A DNA stretch of 64,000 nt, taken from Neobacillus novalis NBRC 102450. Lineage in GTDB: Bacteria; Bacillota; Bacilli; Bacillales; Cytobacillaceae. This document shows, in pieces, positions 8,422-18,152 of this stretch. The notes under the pieces were generated by a model. That model was given only the letters and a program-made list of their open reading frames with translations, had not been told where the DNA came from and made no database searches. Made by a program: the position numbers and the translations under genes. Where the stretch lies: NCBI RefSeq assembly GCF_001591805.1, contig NZ_BCVP01000017.1:62001-126000 (forward strand), in the 5' to 3' direction. Each line of letters opens with the position of its first letter. Position 1 is the stretch's first letter.

Positions 8422-11031
8422 TTGAAAGCGCTTACTAGATTTTGGGTGATGGTTCTATCTTTGGTCATGGTGGTGAATACGGTTCCCGGGATGGCATTTG
8501 CTGATGAAGGAACCCAACAGAGCAGGGACTCCTCTCAATTAAAATGGGAAACAATTTCATTCGGTCAGTCAACGGATTTGAATTTTTCCGCGAATGTCTT
8601 GCCTGGAAAAATTGGCACCAATTATGCAAAACCGGAAGTGCCGGGGTCAATTGACGGTGCAATTACATTAGAAAGCCGTGGTGGAAAATTAGCGCCAGGC
8701 CATGATGGATTAACATTCTATTATACAAAGCTTAATGCAAAGACCGATAACTTTGTCCTTGAGGCCGATCTCACGATTGAACAATTCGGACCTGAAACCG
8801 GCGCTGCGCCAAACGGCCAGGAAAGTGCCGGCATCATGGTCAGAGACGCCATTGCTGCCCCGCGCCAGGATCCAATGATTCTAGGCTATGAAGAGGTTCC
8901 GGCCGCTTCGAATATTTTTGGCGTCGGCATGATGCGCCACGGCATCAGCCCGATTTATCGGACAGGTGTGGTTTACCCTTGGGGTAATTTAGGCAGTCAG
9001 TTAAAAGCAACCGGATTTACAACCGATCCGGCGTATACCCTGCCAATCGGCACACCGGTCAGGGTTAAATTAGAAAGAACCGACACGGAATTCATCATGT
9101 CAACCACCTTCACGCATTCATCAGAAAAAAAGACGTTTGAACAGCGGGTGAAGGGGGCGGATCTGGTTCAGGTGCTCGATCCTGACCACATGTATGTAGG
9201 TTTTTACGCGGCAAGAAATGCAAAAATGACCGTAACGAATGCAAGCCTGACGCTTAGTGATGCTCATACGGTTGCAACGCCGCCGACACCGCCAGCAAAA
9301 GAAAATGCCGCGATGAACATTGTTTCCGCACCGGAGACGGGCTCTACCGATTACAATCTAAAAACACTAGCAAACTATGACGGTACCATTTCGGTAGCAA
9401 AAGATGGGAAAGAGATCGTCAGCAATGCTTCTGTTGTGAAGAACGAAGTGTATTCCTTCGCAGCCAAATTAGACAACGATACAACTGATTTTACCGTTGT
9501 TTATACGCCAGCAGGTGCGCCGTCAACAGCTGCGATTACAAAAAACATTCAGGTCACGAAAAAGATTTTTAACAAAGGGGCCGGGCTGTTCGTTTCACCA
9601 AAGGGCACAAGCGCTGCAAAAGGGACCATCGCTGACCCTATGGATTTAGAAACAGCAATCAAATACGTTCTTCCTGGAGGAACGATTTTTATGCGTGAAG
9701 GAACTTATTCGCCTTCTGCGATGTTAAACATTAAAAAAGAGTATAGCGGTGAAAAGGATAAACTGAAAACCCTTGCTGCCTATAATGGTGAAAAAGTAAC
9801 CATCGATGGGCAAGCCAAGCTTACAAATGTGATTCAGCTGAACGGGGATTACTGGCATGTGGCGGGATTCCATGTGACGGGCGCCACGGCTAATGGAATG
9901 AGAGTGAGCGGCGATCACAATGTGGTCGAGCAAATGCTCTTCAACTATAACGGCGATACCGGTCTGCAAATTACAGGAAGTGGTACGAACCCTGATTTAT
10001 GGCCGAAGTACAATTTGATTCTTAATTGTGAATCACATGATAACCGTGACCCTCGTGATGAAGATGCAGACGGATTTGCTGCGAAATTAGGGGTCGGCGA
10101 AGGTAATGTGTTTAAGGGGAATATCGCCCATCACAATATTGACGACGGCTGGGATTTATACAACCGGACGAATGAAGGCGCCAATAAGCCGATTACGCTA
10201 GATGGAAACATTGCCTATTCGAACGGAAAGCTGAGCGATGGCTATAACAAAGATGGCAATATGGGGAATGGTTTTAAACTCGGCGGCGAGGGTCTCCCGG
10301 TTGCTCATATCGTTCGGAACAATCTTTCTTTTGACAATAATATGGACGGATTTACCGATAATTTCAATCCAGGAAAAATGATTGTCGAAAACAACACTTC
10401 TTTTGATAACAAACGCTTTAACTATGTGTTCCGCATCAATCCGTACTTCACGGCTGAAGAACAAGGTATTTTTAAAAACAACCTTTCCTTTAGAACCAAG
10501 TCAGGTGCGGTGCCCGATTTCATTTCCGGCGCAGTCGATGAAACAAACTTCTTCTATGACGGAACAAAATCGGTGAACAGCAAGGGAACCATGGTGACAG
10601 AAAAGGATTTTGCCAGCCTGCAAGTACCAGCAGCGTTTGCCCGCTCTAAAAACGGAACGATTCAATTTGGTGATTTCCTCCGTTTAGCTCCTAAAAGCGG
10701 ACTTAATAAGGCAGGCACGGGAAAAAGTTATGTTGGAGCACTTGCAGCAAACCCTGTGTCGATTAAAGTCGAGGGGCCAGAATCCATAAGAGAAGGGGAA
10801 TCGGCGGAGCTTGTCGTCAAGGGAGTTTACGCTGACGGCTCTGTCAAAACACTGACTGCCGATATTATGTATTCAAGCAAGGACGCAGCGATTTTAGCAG
10901 TTAACGAAGATGGATCCATTCAAGCCGGTAAAAAAGGAAAAACCATGATCACGGTTTCCTATCACGGCCTGAAAGCAGAACACCCAGTCCATGTAAAAAA
11001 CATGCCGCCGGGGCAGAAAAAGAAGCAATAG
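8422..11031 (+). CDS. Secreted pectate lyase, polysaccharide lyase family 9 (PelL/PelX-like)
   Basis: An exported 869-residue enzyme that would cleave polygalacturonate by beta-elimination. A signal peptide with an AFA-like cleavage region spans about 1-27. A beta-sandwich N-terminal region (30-290) and an Ig-like linker precede the right-handed beta-helix (about 390-760). Family 9 hallmarks are present: DADG (548-551) and DDGWD (574-578) as calcium-binding acids, and Lys619 in NGFKLGG as the probable Bronsted base. A BIG2-like Ig domain closes the protein (about 775-860), then a Lys-rich tail. TTG 8422 is the start, seven bases after AAGGAG. No pectin-catabolic neighbours are seen. A terminator follows at 11177. 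Confidence 0.88.
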   Translation: MKALTRFWVMVLSLVMVVNTVPGMAFADEGTQQSRDSSQLKWETISFGQSTDLNFSANVLPGKIGTNYAKPEVPGSIDGAITLESRGGKLAPGHDGLTFYYTKLNAKTDNFVLEADLTIEQFGPETGAAPNGQESAGIMVRDAIAAPRQDPMILGYEEVPAASNIFGVGMMRHGISPIYRTGVVYPWGNLGSQLKATGFTTDPAYTLPIGTPVRVKLERTDTEFIMSTTFTHSSEKKTFEQRVKGADLVQVLDPDHMYVGFYAARNAKMTVTNASLTLSDAHTVATPPTPPAKENAAMNIVSAPETGSTDYNLKTLANYDGTISVAKDGKEIVSNASVVKNEVYSFAAKLDNDTTDFTVVYTPAGAPSTAAITKNIQVTKKIFNKGAGLFVSPKGTSAAKGTIADPMDLETAIKYVLPGGTIFMREGTYSPSAMLNIKKEYSGEKDKLKTLAAYNGEKVTIDGQAKLTNVIQLNGDYWHVAGFHVTGATANGMRVSGDHNVVEQMLFNYNGDTGLQITGSGTNPDLWPKYNLILNCESHDNRDPRDEDADGFAAKLGVGEGNVFKGNIAHHNIDDGWDLYNRTNEGANKPITLDGNIAYSNGKLSDGYNKDGNMGNGFKLGGEGLPVAHIVRNNLSFDNNMDGFTDNFNPGKMIVENNTSFDNKRFNYVFRINPYFTAEEQGIFKNNLSFRTKSGAVPDFISGAVDETNFFYDGTKSVNSKGTMVTEKDFASLQVPAAFARSKNGTIQFGDFLRLAPKSGLNKAGTGKSYVGALAANPVSIKVEGPESIREGESAELVVKGVYADGSVKTLTADIMYSSKDAAILAVNEDGSIQAGKKGKTMITVSYHGLKAEHPVHVKNMPPGQKKKQ

Positions 11032-11176
11032 GTTACTACGTTGAAAAACCTGTAAAAGAAAACGACGATCAAGATTCGTAACGGGTTTACTTGTGAGCTG
11101 CAAAATAAGAAACAAATCATTTCTTAGATCAAATCACAAATAAATAACAAGCTAATATACATTACAAACCACTCAA

Positions 11177-11209
11177 AAAATGAGCTTGGGAAATCCCCAA
11201 GCTCATTTT
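11177..11209. terminator. Bidirectional terminator
   Basis: TGAGCTTGGG (11181-11190) pairs with CCCAAGCTCA (11196-11205), flanked by A and T runs on both sides. It separates the convergent lyase and VOC-family genes. Confidence 0.9.
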
Positions 11210-11304
11210 CATTTTTAATTGTATTATTCAACTAAGCCCCTAGTTGAATAACTAATGCTTTTATGATGATGGGTATCAGCAGGAAAACATTCATTTTTTC
11301 ATTG

Positions 11305-11703
11305 TTATTTAGGAAGATTTAATTGCCACGAAACTCCGAAGCGGTCATTTACCCAACCGAATTTTTTACTGAAACCATAATCGCCTAAAGGCATCAGTGC
11401 TTGTCCACCTTCAATTAGTTTTTGATAAAGATTGTCAAGTTCCTCTTCAGTATGACAGGTAAGATAGATGGAGAACGACGGTGTAAAGGAAAACTGATGC
11501 TTCACATTACTGTCAATGCACATAAATTCTTGTCCTTTTAAGGTAAAAGTTGCGTGCATCACAGTTCCTTCATCTCCACTTTCATTCGCACCATATCGAA
11601 CAATACTTGTAATTGCTGAGTCCTCAATGAGGGATGTGTAATAATTCATCGCTTTCTCTGCCTTACCGTCTTGAAACATTAAGAATGGTGTTACCTTTTC
11701 CAT
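11305..11703 (-). CDS. VOC superfamily protein, PhnB-like
   Basis: A protein of about 132 residues of the PhnB/glyoxalase-bleomycin resistance fold (VOC). It starts MEKVTPFLMFQDGKAEKAMNYY and ends with the typical NDRFGVSWQLN segment. ATG 11703 is chosen over ATG 11724 because AAGGAG lies about 10 bases before it, inside the longer frame. Members were often labelled 3-demethylubiquinone methyltransferase by similarity, but no methyltransferase motif exists and the substrate is unknown. It is monocistronic, converging on the lyase gene. Confidence 0.85.
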   Translation of the reverse strand: MEKVTPFLMFQDGKAEKAMNYYTSLIEDSAITSIVRYGANESGDEGTVMHATFTLKGQEFMCIDSNVKHQFSFTPSFSIYLTCHTEEELDNLYQKLIEGGQALMPLGDYGFSKKFGWVNDRFGVSWQLNLPK

Positions 11704-11800
11704 TATTAATCTACTCCTTGCCATTAAATTGACCTTTAGTTTTTATTATACGTTTTATGGTGTGATTTATCTATGCTGTCTTAAATCCGCAAAAAGATGA

Positions 11801-11853
11801 TTGACAATTTCCGGCAGCGACGGTATAGTGAGTTTAGTAAAAATTTTACTAAA
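11801..11853 (+). promoter_or_regulatory. SigA promoter with palindromic operator of the galactose regulator
   Basis: TTGACA at 11801-11806 and TATAGT at 11824-11829 are spaced by 17 bases. Directly downstream, TTTAGTAAAA and TTTTACTAAA (11833-11853) form a near-perfect palindrome around the expected start of transcription. This is a typical place for autorepression by the LacI-type protein encoded next. Confidence 0.85.
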
Positions 11854-11889
11854 ATATAATGAGGAAATCGATGAAAAAGAGGGATTTCT

Positions 11890-12879
11890 ATGGCTACCAT
11901 TAAGGACATTGCTGAACGGGTTGGTTTTTCGATTGCGACTGTATCGAGAGTGCTTAACTATGATACAACCCTTTCGGTCAGCGATGATACAAGAAGGAAG
12001 ATTTTTCAGGCGGCAGAAGATTTATCTTATCGAAAAAAAACGGAACGGCATCTGTCGACTTACAAAATTGCTGTTGTCTACTGGTATACCGAAGCAGAAG
12101 AATTAAACGATCTTTATTATATGTCCATTCGCTTAGGTGTTGAAACTGAATGCGAAGTTCATAAACTACCTATGACCAAATTGTCGCTTGACCGGTTGTC
12201 TACTCTTCAAGGAGAGGAGATTCATGGAATCATTGCGATCGGCAAGTTTAGTCCAAAGCAGGCGGAAGATATTTGCAAAATCACCGAAAATATCGTGTTT
12301 GTCGATTGTTCTCCTGACGACGATCATTACGATTCAGTCGTAAGCAACTTTGAAAAAGCAACGATCAATGTCCTTGACCATTTAGTGGAACAAGGGCATC
12401 AGAAAATTGGTTTTATTGGCGGACAGGAAAGCTATAAAGATCATACCTCCGATATTCCAGATCCGAGACAAGTGACGTTTAAGCAGTATCTTGAAGACAA
12501 GCAGCTTTATAAGGAATCCTATGTGTATTGCGGGGAGTATTCTGTTAATGAAGGCTACAGACTAATGAAGCAGGCCATTAACGAGCATCAGGAAGACCTG
12601 CCAACGGCCTTCTTTGCCGGGAATGATTCGATTGCGATTGGCTGCATGAGAGCCTTACTTGAAGCGAACATTTCAATCCCCAATCGAGTAAGTATTATTG
12701 GAGTCAACGATATTAGTATTTCGAAATATGTTTTCCCGCCTTTGAGTACAGTTAAGGTTTACACCGAACTGATGGGGAAAACGGCTGTGAACCTATTGTT
12801 AGAGAGATTGACTGACCGGCAGGTGGCAAAGAAAGTAATTCTATCTACTCAACTGGAAATACGCGAAAGCAGTAAATAA
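11890..12879 (+). CDS. LacI-family regulator of the galactose operon (GalR-like)
   Basis: A 329-residue repressor with an N-terminal LacI HTH (ATIKDIAERVGFSIATVSRVL) followed by a sugar-binding domain (VDCSPDDDHYDSV, GFIGG, FAGNDSIAIG segments). ATG 11890 lies behind AAAGAGGGATTTCT, a modest ribosome site. Because galK, galT and galM follow in the same direction, it probably senses galactose or a related metabolite. Two copies of its likely operator half-site, TTTAGTAAAA, occur: one pair at its own promoter (11833) and one pair around the galK promoter (12971 and 12992). This is inference from position and sequence repetition. Confidence 0.9.
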   Translation: MATIKDIAERVGFSIATVSRVLNYDTTLSVSDDTRRKIFQAAEDLSYRKKTERHLSTYKIAVVYWYTEAEELNDLYYMSIRLGVETECEVHKLPMTKLSLDRLSTLQGEEIHGIIAIGKFSPKQAEDICKITENIVFVDCSPDDDHYDSVVSNFEKATINVLDHLVEQGHQKIGFIGGQESYKDHTSDIPDPRQVTFKQYLEDKQLYKESYVYCGEYSVNEGYRLMKQAINEHQEDLPTAFFAGNDSIAIGCMRALLEANISIPNRVSIIGVNDISISKYVFPPLSTVKVYTELMGKTAVNLLLERLTDRQVAKKVILSTQLEIRESSK

Positions 12880-12970
12880 CAATTTTAATGAGTAAAGGAT
12901 TTTAAAAAATGAGCGCTGTAATGGTGCTCTTTTTACGTTTTGGGAGTGGGTAAAACATCTTAGGTAAAAT

Positions 12971-13012
12971 TTTAGTAAAAATATTGACCCAGTTTTACTA
13001 TTCCTATAAAAT
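12971..13012 (+). promoter_or_regulatory. galK promoter with regulator half-sites
   Basis: TTGACC (12984-12989) and TAAAAT (13007-13012) are 17 bases apart. TTTAGTAAAA (12971-12980) and GTTTTACTA (12992-13000) flank the -35 element and match the half-sites at 11833-11853. This suggests repression by the same LacI-type protein. Confidence 0.75.
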
Positions 13013-13216
13013 AGACATTGAAGGCATTTTCAGAGGCCTTAGAATTACTCGTACCGTTATCTAGCAAAAATAAGACCAAAAAAATTTGTGAAATGACAGG
13101 TTTCAAAATAGGTGTAGCTACTTCGGCTGCCAATCAATATATTCATTTCCAGTTAAAACAAAGTAGCTAGTTTCATCCGTTCTTTTACTAGCTGGACAAA
13201 AAGGGTGGTGGGGTTA
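13013..13216 (+). other. Long galK leader with a 50-codon open frame
   Basis: About 200 bases lie between the predicted promoter and galK. They contain a TTG-started frame (13018-13170, 50 residues) without a visible ribosome site. Part of it, residues near KKICEMTGFKIGVATSAANQ, loosely resembles a LacI HTH. AAGTAGCTAG and CTAGCTGG near 13161-13197 could pair. No known riboswitch was recognised. Confidence 0.3.
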
Positions 13217-14392
13217 ATGGACATTAATAGATTGAAATTAAAATTTCAAGAGGTTTTCTCTGCTGGGGAAGCTGCTGAACTTCGTACGTTTTTTTCTCCC
13301 GGGAGAATTAACTTAATTGGAGAACATACCGACTATAACGGTGGATATGTATTTCCTTGTGCCATTACGTATGGTACCTATGGAGTTGCAAGAAAACGGG
13401 AAGATCGCCAGGTGAGAATGTTTTCAATGAATTTTGAAGATAAAGGAATTATTGAATTCTCGCTGGATAAGTTGCAGTACGATGCGGATCATAGCTGGGC
13501 TAATTATCCGAAAGGGATGATTCGTTATCTTCAAGAATTCAGCCGCGAAGTACCAGTTGGGCTCGATATCCTTATTTATGGGAACATTCCCAATGGGGCC
13601 GGGCTTTCTTCATCCGCCTCACTTGAAATGCTGACAGGTGTAATCGTTAATGAAATCTTTGAATATCAGATCGACCGGATTGATTTGGTAAAGCTCGGAA
13701 AGAAAGTAGAGAACGAGTTTATTGGTGTAAACAGTGGAATTATGGACCAATTTGCCGTGGGCATGGGGAAAGAGAACTGTGGCATTTTACTCAACTGTAA
13801 TACGCTGCAATATGAGTATGCGCCATTAAATTTAACGGGATATAAGATTATTATTATGAATACAAACAAACGGAGAGAACTTTCTGACTCCAAATACAAT
13901 GAAAGAAGAAGGGAATGTGAGGCAGCTCTTACACTTCTACAGCAAGATCGTGACATTCATTCATTGGGTGAATTAAGTGAGAGTGATTTTGAAACAAGCA
14001 GGCATCTCATCGATGATGCGACCCTTGTTAAAAGAGCAAGACATGCGGTTTATGAAAACCAGCGGACGTTACGTGCGTCTGATGCACTGAAAAAAGGCAA
14101 CCTGGGGAAGTTTGGCCAGTTGATGAATGCCTCCCATGTTTCATTACGCGATGACTATGAAGTAACGGGTGTTGAGCTCGACACACTTGTGGAGACGGCG
14201 TGGGAACAGGAAGGTACGATTGGTGCCCGGATGACAGGGGCAGGATTTGGCGGCTGTGCCATCGCCATCGTCAACGATGAAAACGTCGAAGCATTCGTTG
14301 CAAACGTCAGCAGCCAATATAGGGACAAAATCGGCTTTCAAGCAACCTTTTACGTGGCTAGTATTGGTGAGGGCGCAAAAGAACTTGCATGA
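13217..14392 (+). CDS. galK: Galactokinase
   Basis: GHMP-family kinase phosphorylating galactose at C1 with ATP, the first step of the Leloir pathway. The galactokinase signature [15 protein letters not shown] is at residues 29-43, the GHMP ATP-binding motif [11 protein letters not shown] at about 125-135, and the third motif [12 protein letters not shown] near the C-terminus. Length (391 aa) is normal. ATG 13217 fits the GGTGGTGGGG purine tract directly upstream better than the GTG codons at 13205 and 13208. galT starts 15 bases after its stop. Confidence 0.97.
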   Translation: MDINRLKLKFQEVFSAGEAAELRTFFSPGRINLIGEHTDYNGGYVFPCAITYGTYGVARKREDRQVRMFSMNFEDKGIIEFSLDKLQYDADHSWANYPKGMIRYLQEFSREVPVGLDILIYGNIPNGAGLSSSASLEMLTGVIVNEIFEYQIDRIDLVKLGKKVENEFIGVNSGIMDQFAVGMGKENCGILLNCNTLQYEYAPLNLTGYKIIIMNTNKRRELSDSKYNERRRECEAALTLLQQDRDIHSLGELSESDFETSRHLIDDATLVKRARHAVYENQRTLRASDALKKGNLGKFGQLMNASHVSLRDDYEVTGVELDTLVETAWEQEGTIGARMTGAGFGGCAIAIVNDENVEAFVANVSSQYRDKIGFQATFYVASIGEGAKELA

Positions 14393-14407
14393 CTAGGAGT
14401 GAGCGAC

Positions 14408-15925
14408 ATGACTGTTTATTTCGTATTAAATCAGCTTGTTAGAAAAGCGATATCGTTAAAAATGATTGAATCTGATGATGAGATCTATGCTCGAAACCAA
14501 ATCATGTCTCTTATCGGTTTGACGGATTTCCCGGAGCACCCAGAGTCGAGCCCGAGAGACATTAACAATCTAGCTCTTCAAGACACTTCCGATTTGTTGG
14601 ATAAATTAGTAGAAGCCGCTGTCGAAGCGGGTGCTATCGAGGATTTGTTTGATGAAAAAGAAATCCTCAGCAGTAAAATCATGAATGTTTTTATCGATAA
14701 GCCCTCCGTGGTAAACAAGTTTTTTTATCAAAAATGGGCGGTAAATCCGGTGGAAGCAACAGATTATTTTTATAAGCTGAGCGAGCAAAGCAACTATATC
14801 CAAACGAAAAGAATCGCCAACAATATCAGCTACAAAGCCGAAACACCATATGGTGAATTAGATATTACGATTAACCTTTCCAAGCCAGAGAAGGATCCAA
14901 AGGAAATTGCCAGGGAGAAGGAGCGCAAAGCTGCTTCGGCTGCTAATTATCCAAAGTGTTTGCTTTGTGTAGAGAATGAGGGCTATGCCGGCAGAATCGG
15001 ACATCCGGCCCGCTCAAACCACCGGATGATTCGCCTCGAACTAACAGAGGAGCCTTGGTTCTTCCAATACTCCCCCTATTCTTATTATAATGAGCATTGC
15101 ATTGTGTTATCCGGCGAGCATCGCGATATGGCCATCACGAAGGATACCTTTAAGCGGTTAATGGAGTTTGTAGAAAAATTTCCGCACTATTTTATCGGCT
15201 CAAATGCAGACCTGCCAATTGTCGGTGGATCGATCCTTACCCATGACCATTATCAAGGTGGAAACTATACGTTTGCGATGGCCAAAGCTCCTGATGATCA
15301 GGTGTTTCAAATACCGGATTATCCTGGTGTTCGGGCAGCTACTGTTAAATGGCCGATGTCTGTTATCCGTTTAAGAGCAAAGGAGCAGGGCGAATTGCTG
15401 AATGCTTGCGTGTCCATTTTAGAAAAATGGAAGCAGTACAGCGACGAGGCTGCGAATATTATTGCCTATACAGGTGAAACAAGACATAATACGATAACGC
15501 CGATTGTGAGAATGAGAAATGGCGAACTGGAAGCAGATCTCGTCCTCCGTAATAACCGTACGAATGATGAGCATCCGCTAGGTATTTTCCATCCTCATAG
15601 CGATGTGCACCATATCAAAAAAGAAAATATCGGCCTGATTGAAGTAATGGGCCTGGCGGTATTACCGGCACGTTTGAAGACGGAGCTGCTGGAGGTCGAG
15701 AAGTTTCTGCTTGATGAATCGAATCAAATTGCCGACTATCATACTCCATGGGCAAACGAAATGAAAATCCGGTATGCAGGGGAAATCACGACTGAAACCG
15801 TTACGTTTATTGTCCAAAAAGAGGTCGGTTACAAATTTTTGCGGGTCCTTGAAGATGCAGGTGTGTTCAAGCGGAGTGAAGAAGGACAAAAGGCATTCCA
15901 AAGGTTCATCCACTCTTTATCATAA
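14408..15925 (+). CDS. galT: UDP-glucose--hexose-1-phosphate uridylyltransferase, class II
   Basis: Transfers UMP from UDP-glucose to galactose 1-phosphate, giving UDP-galactose and glucose 1-phosphate. At about 505 residues it matches the longer class II (Firmicute) GalT rather than the 350-residue class I. Visible family segments include CLLCVENEGYAGR, NEHCIVLSGEHRDM, GGSILTHDHYQGG and a late LRNNRTNDEHPLGIFHPH stretch. ATG 14408 sits eight bases after AGGAG; GTG 14399 is the alternative. It lies between galK and galM. No galE is adjacent; the epimerase at 26240 looks like a UDP-glucuronate enzyme instead. Confidence 0.96.
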   Translation: MTVYFVLNQLVRKAISLKMIESDDEIYARNQIMSLIGLTDFPEHPESSPRDINNLALQDTSDLLDKLVEAAVEAGAIEDLFDEKEILSSKIMNVFIDKPSVVNKFFYQKWAVNPVEATDYFYKLSEQSNYIQTKRIANNISYKAETPYGELDITINLSKPEKDPKEIAREKERKAASAANYPKCLLCVENEGYAGRIGHPARSNHRMIRLELTEEPWFFQYSPYSYYNEHCIVLSGEHRDMAITKDTFKRLMEFVEKFPHYFIGSNADLPIVGGSILTHDHYQGGNYTFAMAKAPDDQVFQIPDYPGVRAATVKWPMSVIRLRAKEQGELLNACVSILEKWKQYSDEAANIIAYTGETRHNTITPIVRMRNGELEADLVLRNNRTNDEHPLGIFHPHSDVHHIKKENIGLIEVMGLAVLPARLKTELLEVEKFLLDESNQIADYHTPWANEMKIRYAGEITTETVTFIVQKEVGYKFLRVLEDAGVFKRSEEGQKAFQRFIHSLS

Positions 15926-16005
15926 AATCTATATTTTGATGCGGTGCAGCCCTAATTCGGCTGCTCCATTCGTACATAGAAAAAATTGCTGTAGGAGGCA
16001 ATCCG

Positions 16006-17052
16006 ATGAAAATTTTACAAGAGTCATTTGGCGAATTAAATGGGCAAGCAATCACGGCTTATACGATGGTGAATGATCAAGGTATGGAAGTTACTGCGAT
16101 TGATTATGGCTGCATCATAACAAAAATCATGGCGCCTGATCGTAATGGCACATTTGAAAATGTGGTACTTGGTTTCGATACAGTCGACGAATATGCGTTA
16201 CATTCCCCCTATTTTGGTGCGGTCGTCGGACGGTTTGCCGGGCGTATTGCCGGTGCTGAGTTCGAGCTTGAGGGGAAGAAATACTTGTTAGCTAAAAATA
16301 ATAATGGAAACCATCTTCATGGCGGTCTGCAAGGCTTTGACAAGATCGTCTGGGCAACGGAAACCGTCCAAAAGGCTGATGCCGTTAGTGTCGTCTTTTC
16401 TTATTTGAGTAAGGATGAGGAAGAAGGTTATCCGGGCAACTTCGATATAAAGGTCACGTATACGTTAACAAACGATAATGAGCTCCAGGTTTCCTATACG
16501 GGGGAAACCGATCAAACGACCTTGGTCAATGTAACCAACCACTCCTATTTTAATCTGAGCGGCGAGTTAAAAAGAGATATATTAAATCATCAATTAACAC
16601 TAAAAAGCGACCAATTTCTTGAGCTCGACCCTGATTTGATTCCAACTGGAGAATTCTTGAGTGTGGAAAATACGGCCTTTGATTTCCGAAATGGCCGGAA
16701 AATTATCGATGGTGTGCAATCGGAACATCCACAGAATATTCTCGCCGGCAAAGGCTTTGATCATCCGTTTCTATTAACAGAAAATCAAAGTGGAGAAATC
16801 ATTTTAGAAGATGAAGAATCCGGCCGTGTGTTAACGGTTGAAACGGATCAACTTGCTGTGGTTCTCTATACGGGCAGCCAAATGACCGGCGGCTACTCCG
16901 TTCGCGGGGTCCCAGTTCGCAGGTACCTTGGCTTGTGCCTAGAGACACAAGGCCTGCCAGACTCCATCCACCATGCCCATTTTCCATCCTCCATCCTAAA
17001 AAAGGGCGAGCAATTCGAATCAATGACAAAGTACCGGTTTGGCGTATTGTGA
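16006..17052 (+). CDS. galM: Aldose 1-epimerase (mutarotase)
   Basis: Interconverts the alpha and beta anomers of galactose/glucose, supplying alpha-galactose to GalK. The 348-residue protein shows NGNHLHGG (about 100-107), TNHSYFNL with catalytic His179, and LCLETQ with catalytic Glu313. ATG 16006 follows TAGGAGGCAATCCG. It is 80 bases after galT and completes the galactose operon. A GGGACGAGG/CCTCGTCCC palindrome follows six bases after its stop. Confidence 0.95.
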   Translation: MKILQESFGELNGQAITAYTMVNDQGMEVTAIDYGCIITKIMAPDRNGTFENVVLGFDTVDEYALHSPYFGAVVGRFAGRIAGAEFELEGKKYLLAKNNNGNHLHGGLQGFDKIVWATETVQKADAVSVVFSYLSKDEEEGYPGNFDIKVTYTLTNDNELQVSYTGETDQTTLVNVTNHSYFNLSGELKRDILNHQLTLKSDQFLELDPDLIPTGEFLSVENTAFDFRNGRKIIDGVQSEHPQNILAGKGFDHPFLLTENQSGEIILEDEESGRVLTVETDQLAVVLYTGSQMTGGYSVRGVPVRRYLGLCLETQGLPDSIHHAHFPSSILKKGEQFESMTKYRFGVL

Positions 17053-17057
17053 AGCAG

Positions 17058-17079
17058 GGACGAGGGGATACCTCGTCCC
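17058..17079. repeat. Short palindromic repeat (GGGACGAGG family)
   Basis: GGGACGAGG (17058-17066) and CCTCGTCCC (17071-17079) form a perfect 9-bp stem with a 4-base loop, just after galM. It may also act as a weak terminator, though only a short T-rich stretch follows. Confidence 0.85.
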
Positions 17080-17252
17080 ATTGTTCGTTTAAGTGAGCCT
17101 CTGTCATACTTTAAAACCAAGGGTCAGACCTGCTCCTATAAATCAATAAAGTAGAACCTCATGGTATCCGAGCTCCGTATGCTATACTTATATTTTAGAG
17201 ATTAACAGTATTTACATTAAAAGGATTATTTTAAAGATTAGGAGAGAAAGAT

Positions 17253-18125
17253 ATGTGGTTTGTTTTTGCAGTTGCCGCTGCCAGCTGCTTTGGTTTAAGG
17301 GGAATTCTTTATCATTGGACGTCACAGCGGCCGATTGATCGTAATCTTCTGCTGTTGGGCGTCTATTTATCCGGTACTCTCATCACAGTGACCGGTAATC
17401 TATTCATTCAGCAATCGTGGTCAACAGGGGCATTGTTCGGAATCTTAATGGGTTTATTTTCGTTTATTGCAAACGCTTCAATGTATAAGGGCTATGCTGT
17501 CGGCAAAGCCTCCATTGTTGCTTTATTTACAGGACTGCCGCCGCTGGTTGTTATGATTGTTGCCTTCGTTCTGTGGCGTGAAGAATTAACCGCTTGGCAA
17601 TTCACGGCGTTCTTCATTGTCTTGAGCGGCCTGATTCTGATCAAATACTCACAGGATTTGAAGCTCAACCAGTTAAAAGGGATTCAATGGGGAGTTTTAA
17701 CCATGCTTTTCTTCGGATTTACCGATGTGTCGGTAAAACAGGCTACTTTGTCCGGAGCTGCTACACTCCCTATTTTAACCGTCATGTTTTTAACTGGCAG
17801 TGTCTTGTTCGGCATTTCATGGGCGGTAAACAAGTCAAAAGGAACAGCATCATCAAATGAAGAAGATTCCCCTAACAAATGGACAATGAAACGAACTTTA
17901 GGGTGGGGCATGATCGTAGGGATTACAAATGCCGCAGGAATGCTCTTAATCTTTCCTGCATTTCGTGACGGGATTACGGGAATTGTTTCCGCCATCGTTG
18001 CGATGAACGTAGCGTTCGTCATTTTATATGCACGCTTTTATTTGAAGGAAGATTGGAACAAACGGGAAATAACGGGACTTTCGATGGCCTTTGTGGGCAT
18101 ACTTATCCTTCGAATTGCCTCTTAA
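17253..18125 (+). CDS. EamA-family (DMT) membrane transporter
   Basis: A drug/metabolite transporter of 290 residues with ten predicted hydrophobic helices in two EamA repeats (about 1-135 and 145-288). The substrate is unknown; relatives export amino acids or other metabolites. ATG 17253 follows TTAGGAGAGAAAGAT. A likely -10, TATACT, lies near 17180 in the spacer. It stands alone between two palindromic repeats (17058 and 18130). Confidence 0.88.
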   Translation: MWFVFAVAAASCFGLRGILYHWTSQRPIDRNLLLLGVYLSGTLITVTGNLFIQQSWSTGALFGILMGLFSFIANASMYKGYAVGKASIVALFTGLPPLVVMIVAFVLWREELTAWQFTAFFIVLSGLILIKYSQDLKLNQLKGIQWGVLTMLFFGFTDVSVKQATLSGAATLPILTVMFLTGSVLFGISWAVNKSKGTASSNEEDSPNKWTMKRTLGWGMIVGITNAAGMLLIFPAFRDGITGIVSAIVAMNVAFVILYARFYLKEDWNKREITGLSMAFVGILILRIAS

Positions 18126-18129
18126 GAGT

Positions 18130-18150
18130 GGGACGAGGGCACCTCGTCCC
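18130..18150. repeat. Short palindromic repeat (GGGACGAGG family)
   Basis: GGGACGAGG (18130-18138) and CCTCGTCCC (18142-18150), a perfect 9-bp stem with a 3-base loop. It lies between the convergent EamA gene and the minus-strand membrane gene, two bases upstream of whose stop region it ends. Confidence 0.87.
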
Positions 18151-18152
18151 AT

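Noticed and set aside
13013..13216. The galK leader as a riboswitch or T-box
   Set aside because: No T-box motif, no conserved riboswitch core and no terminator with antiterminator was found.
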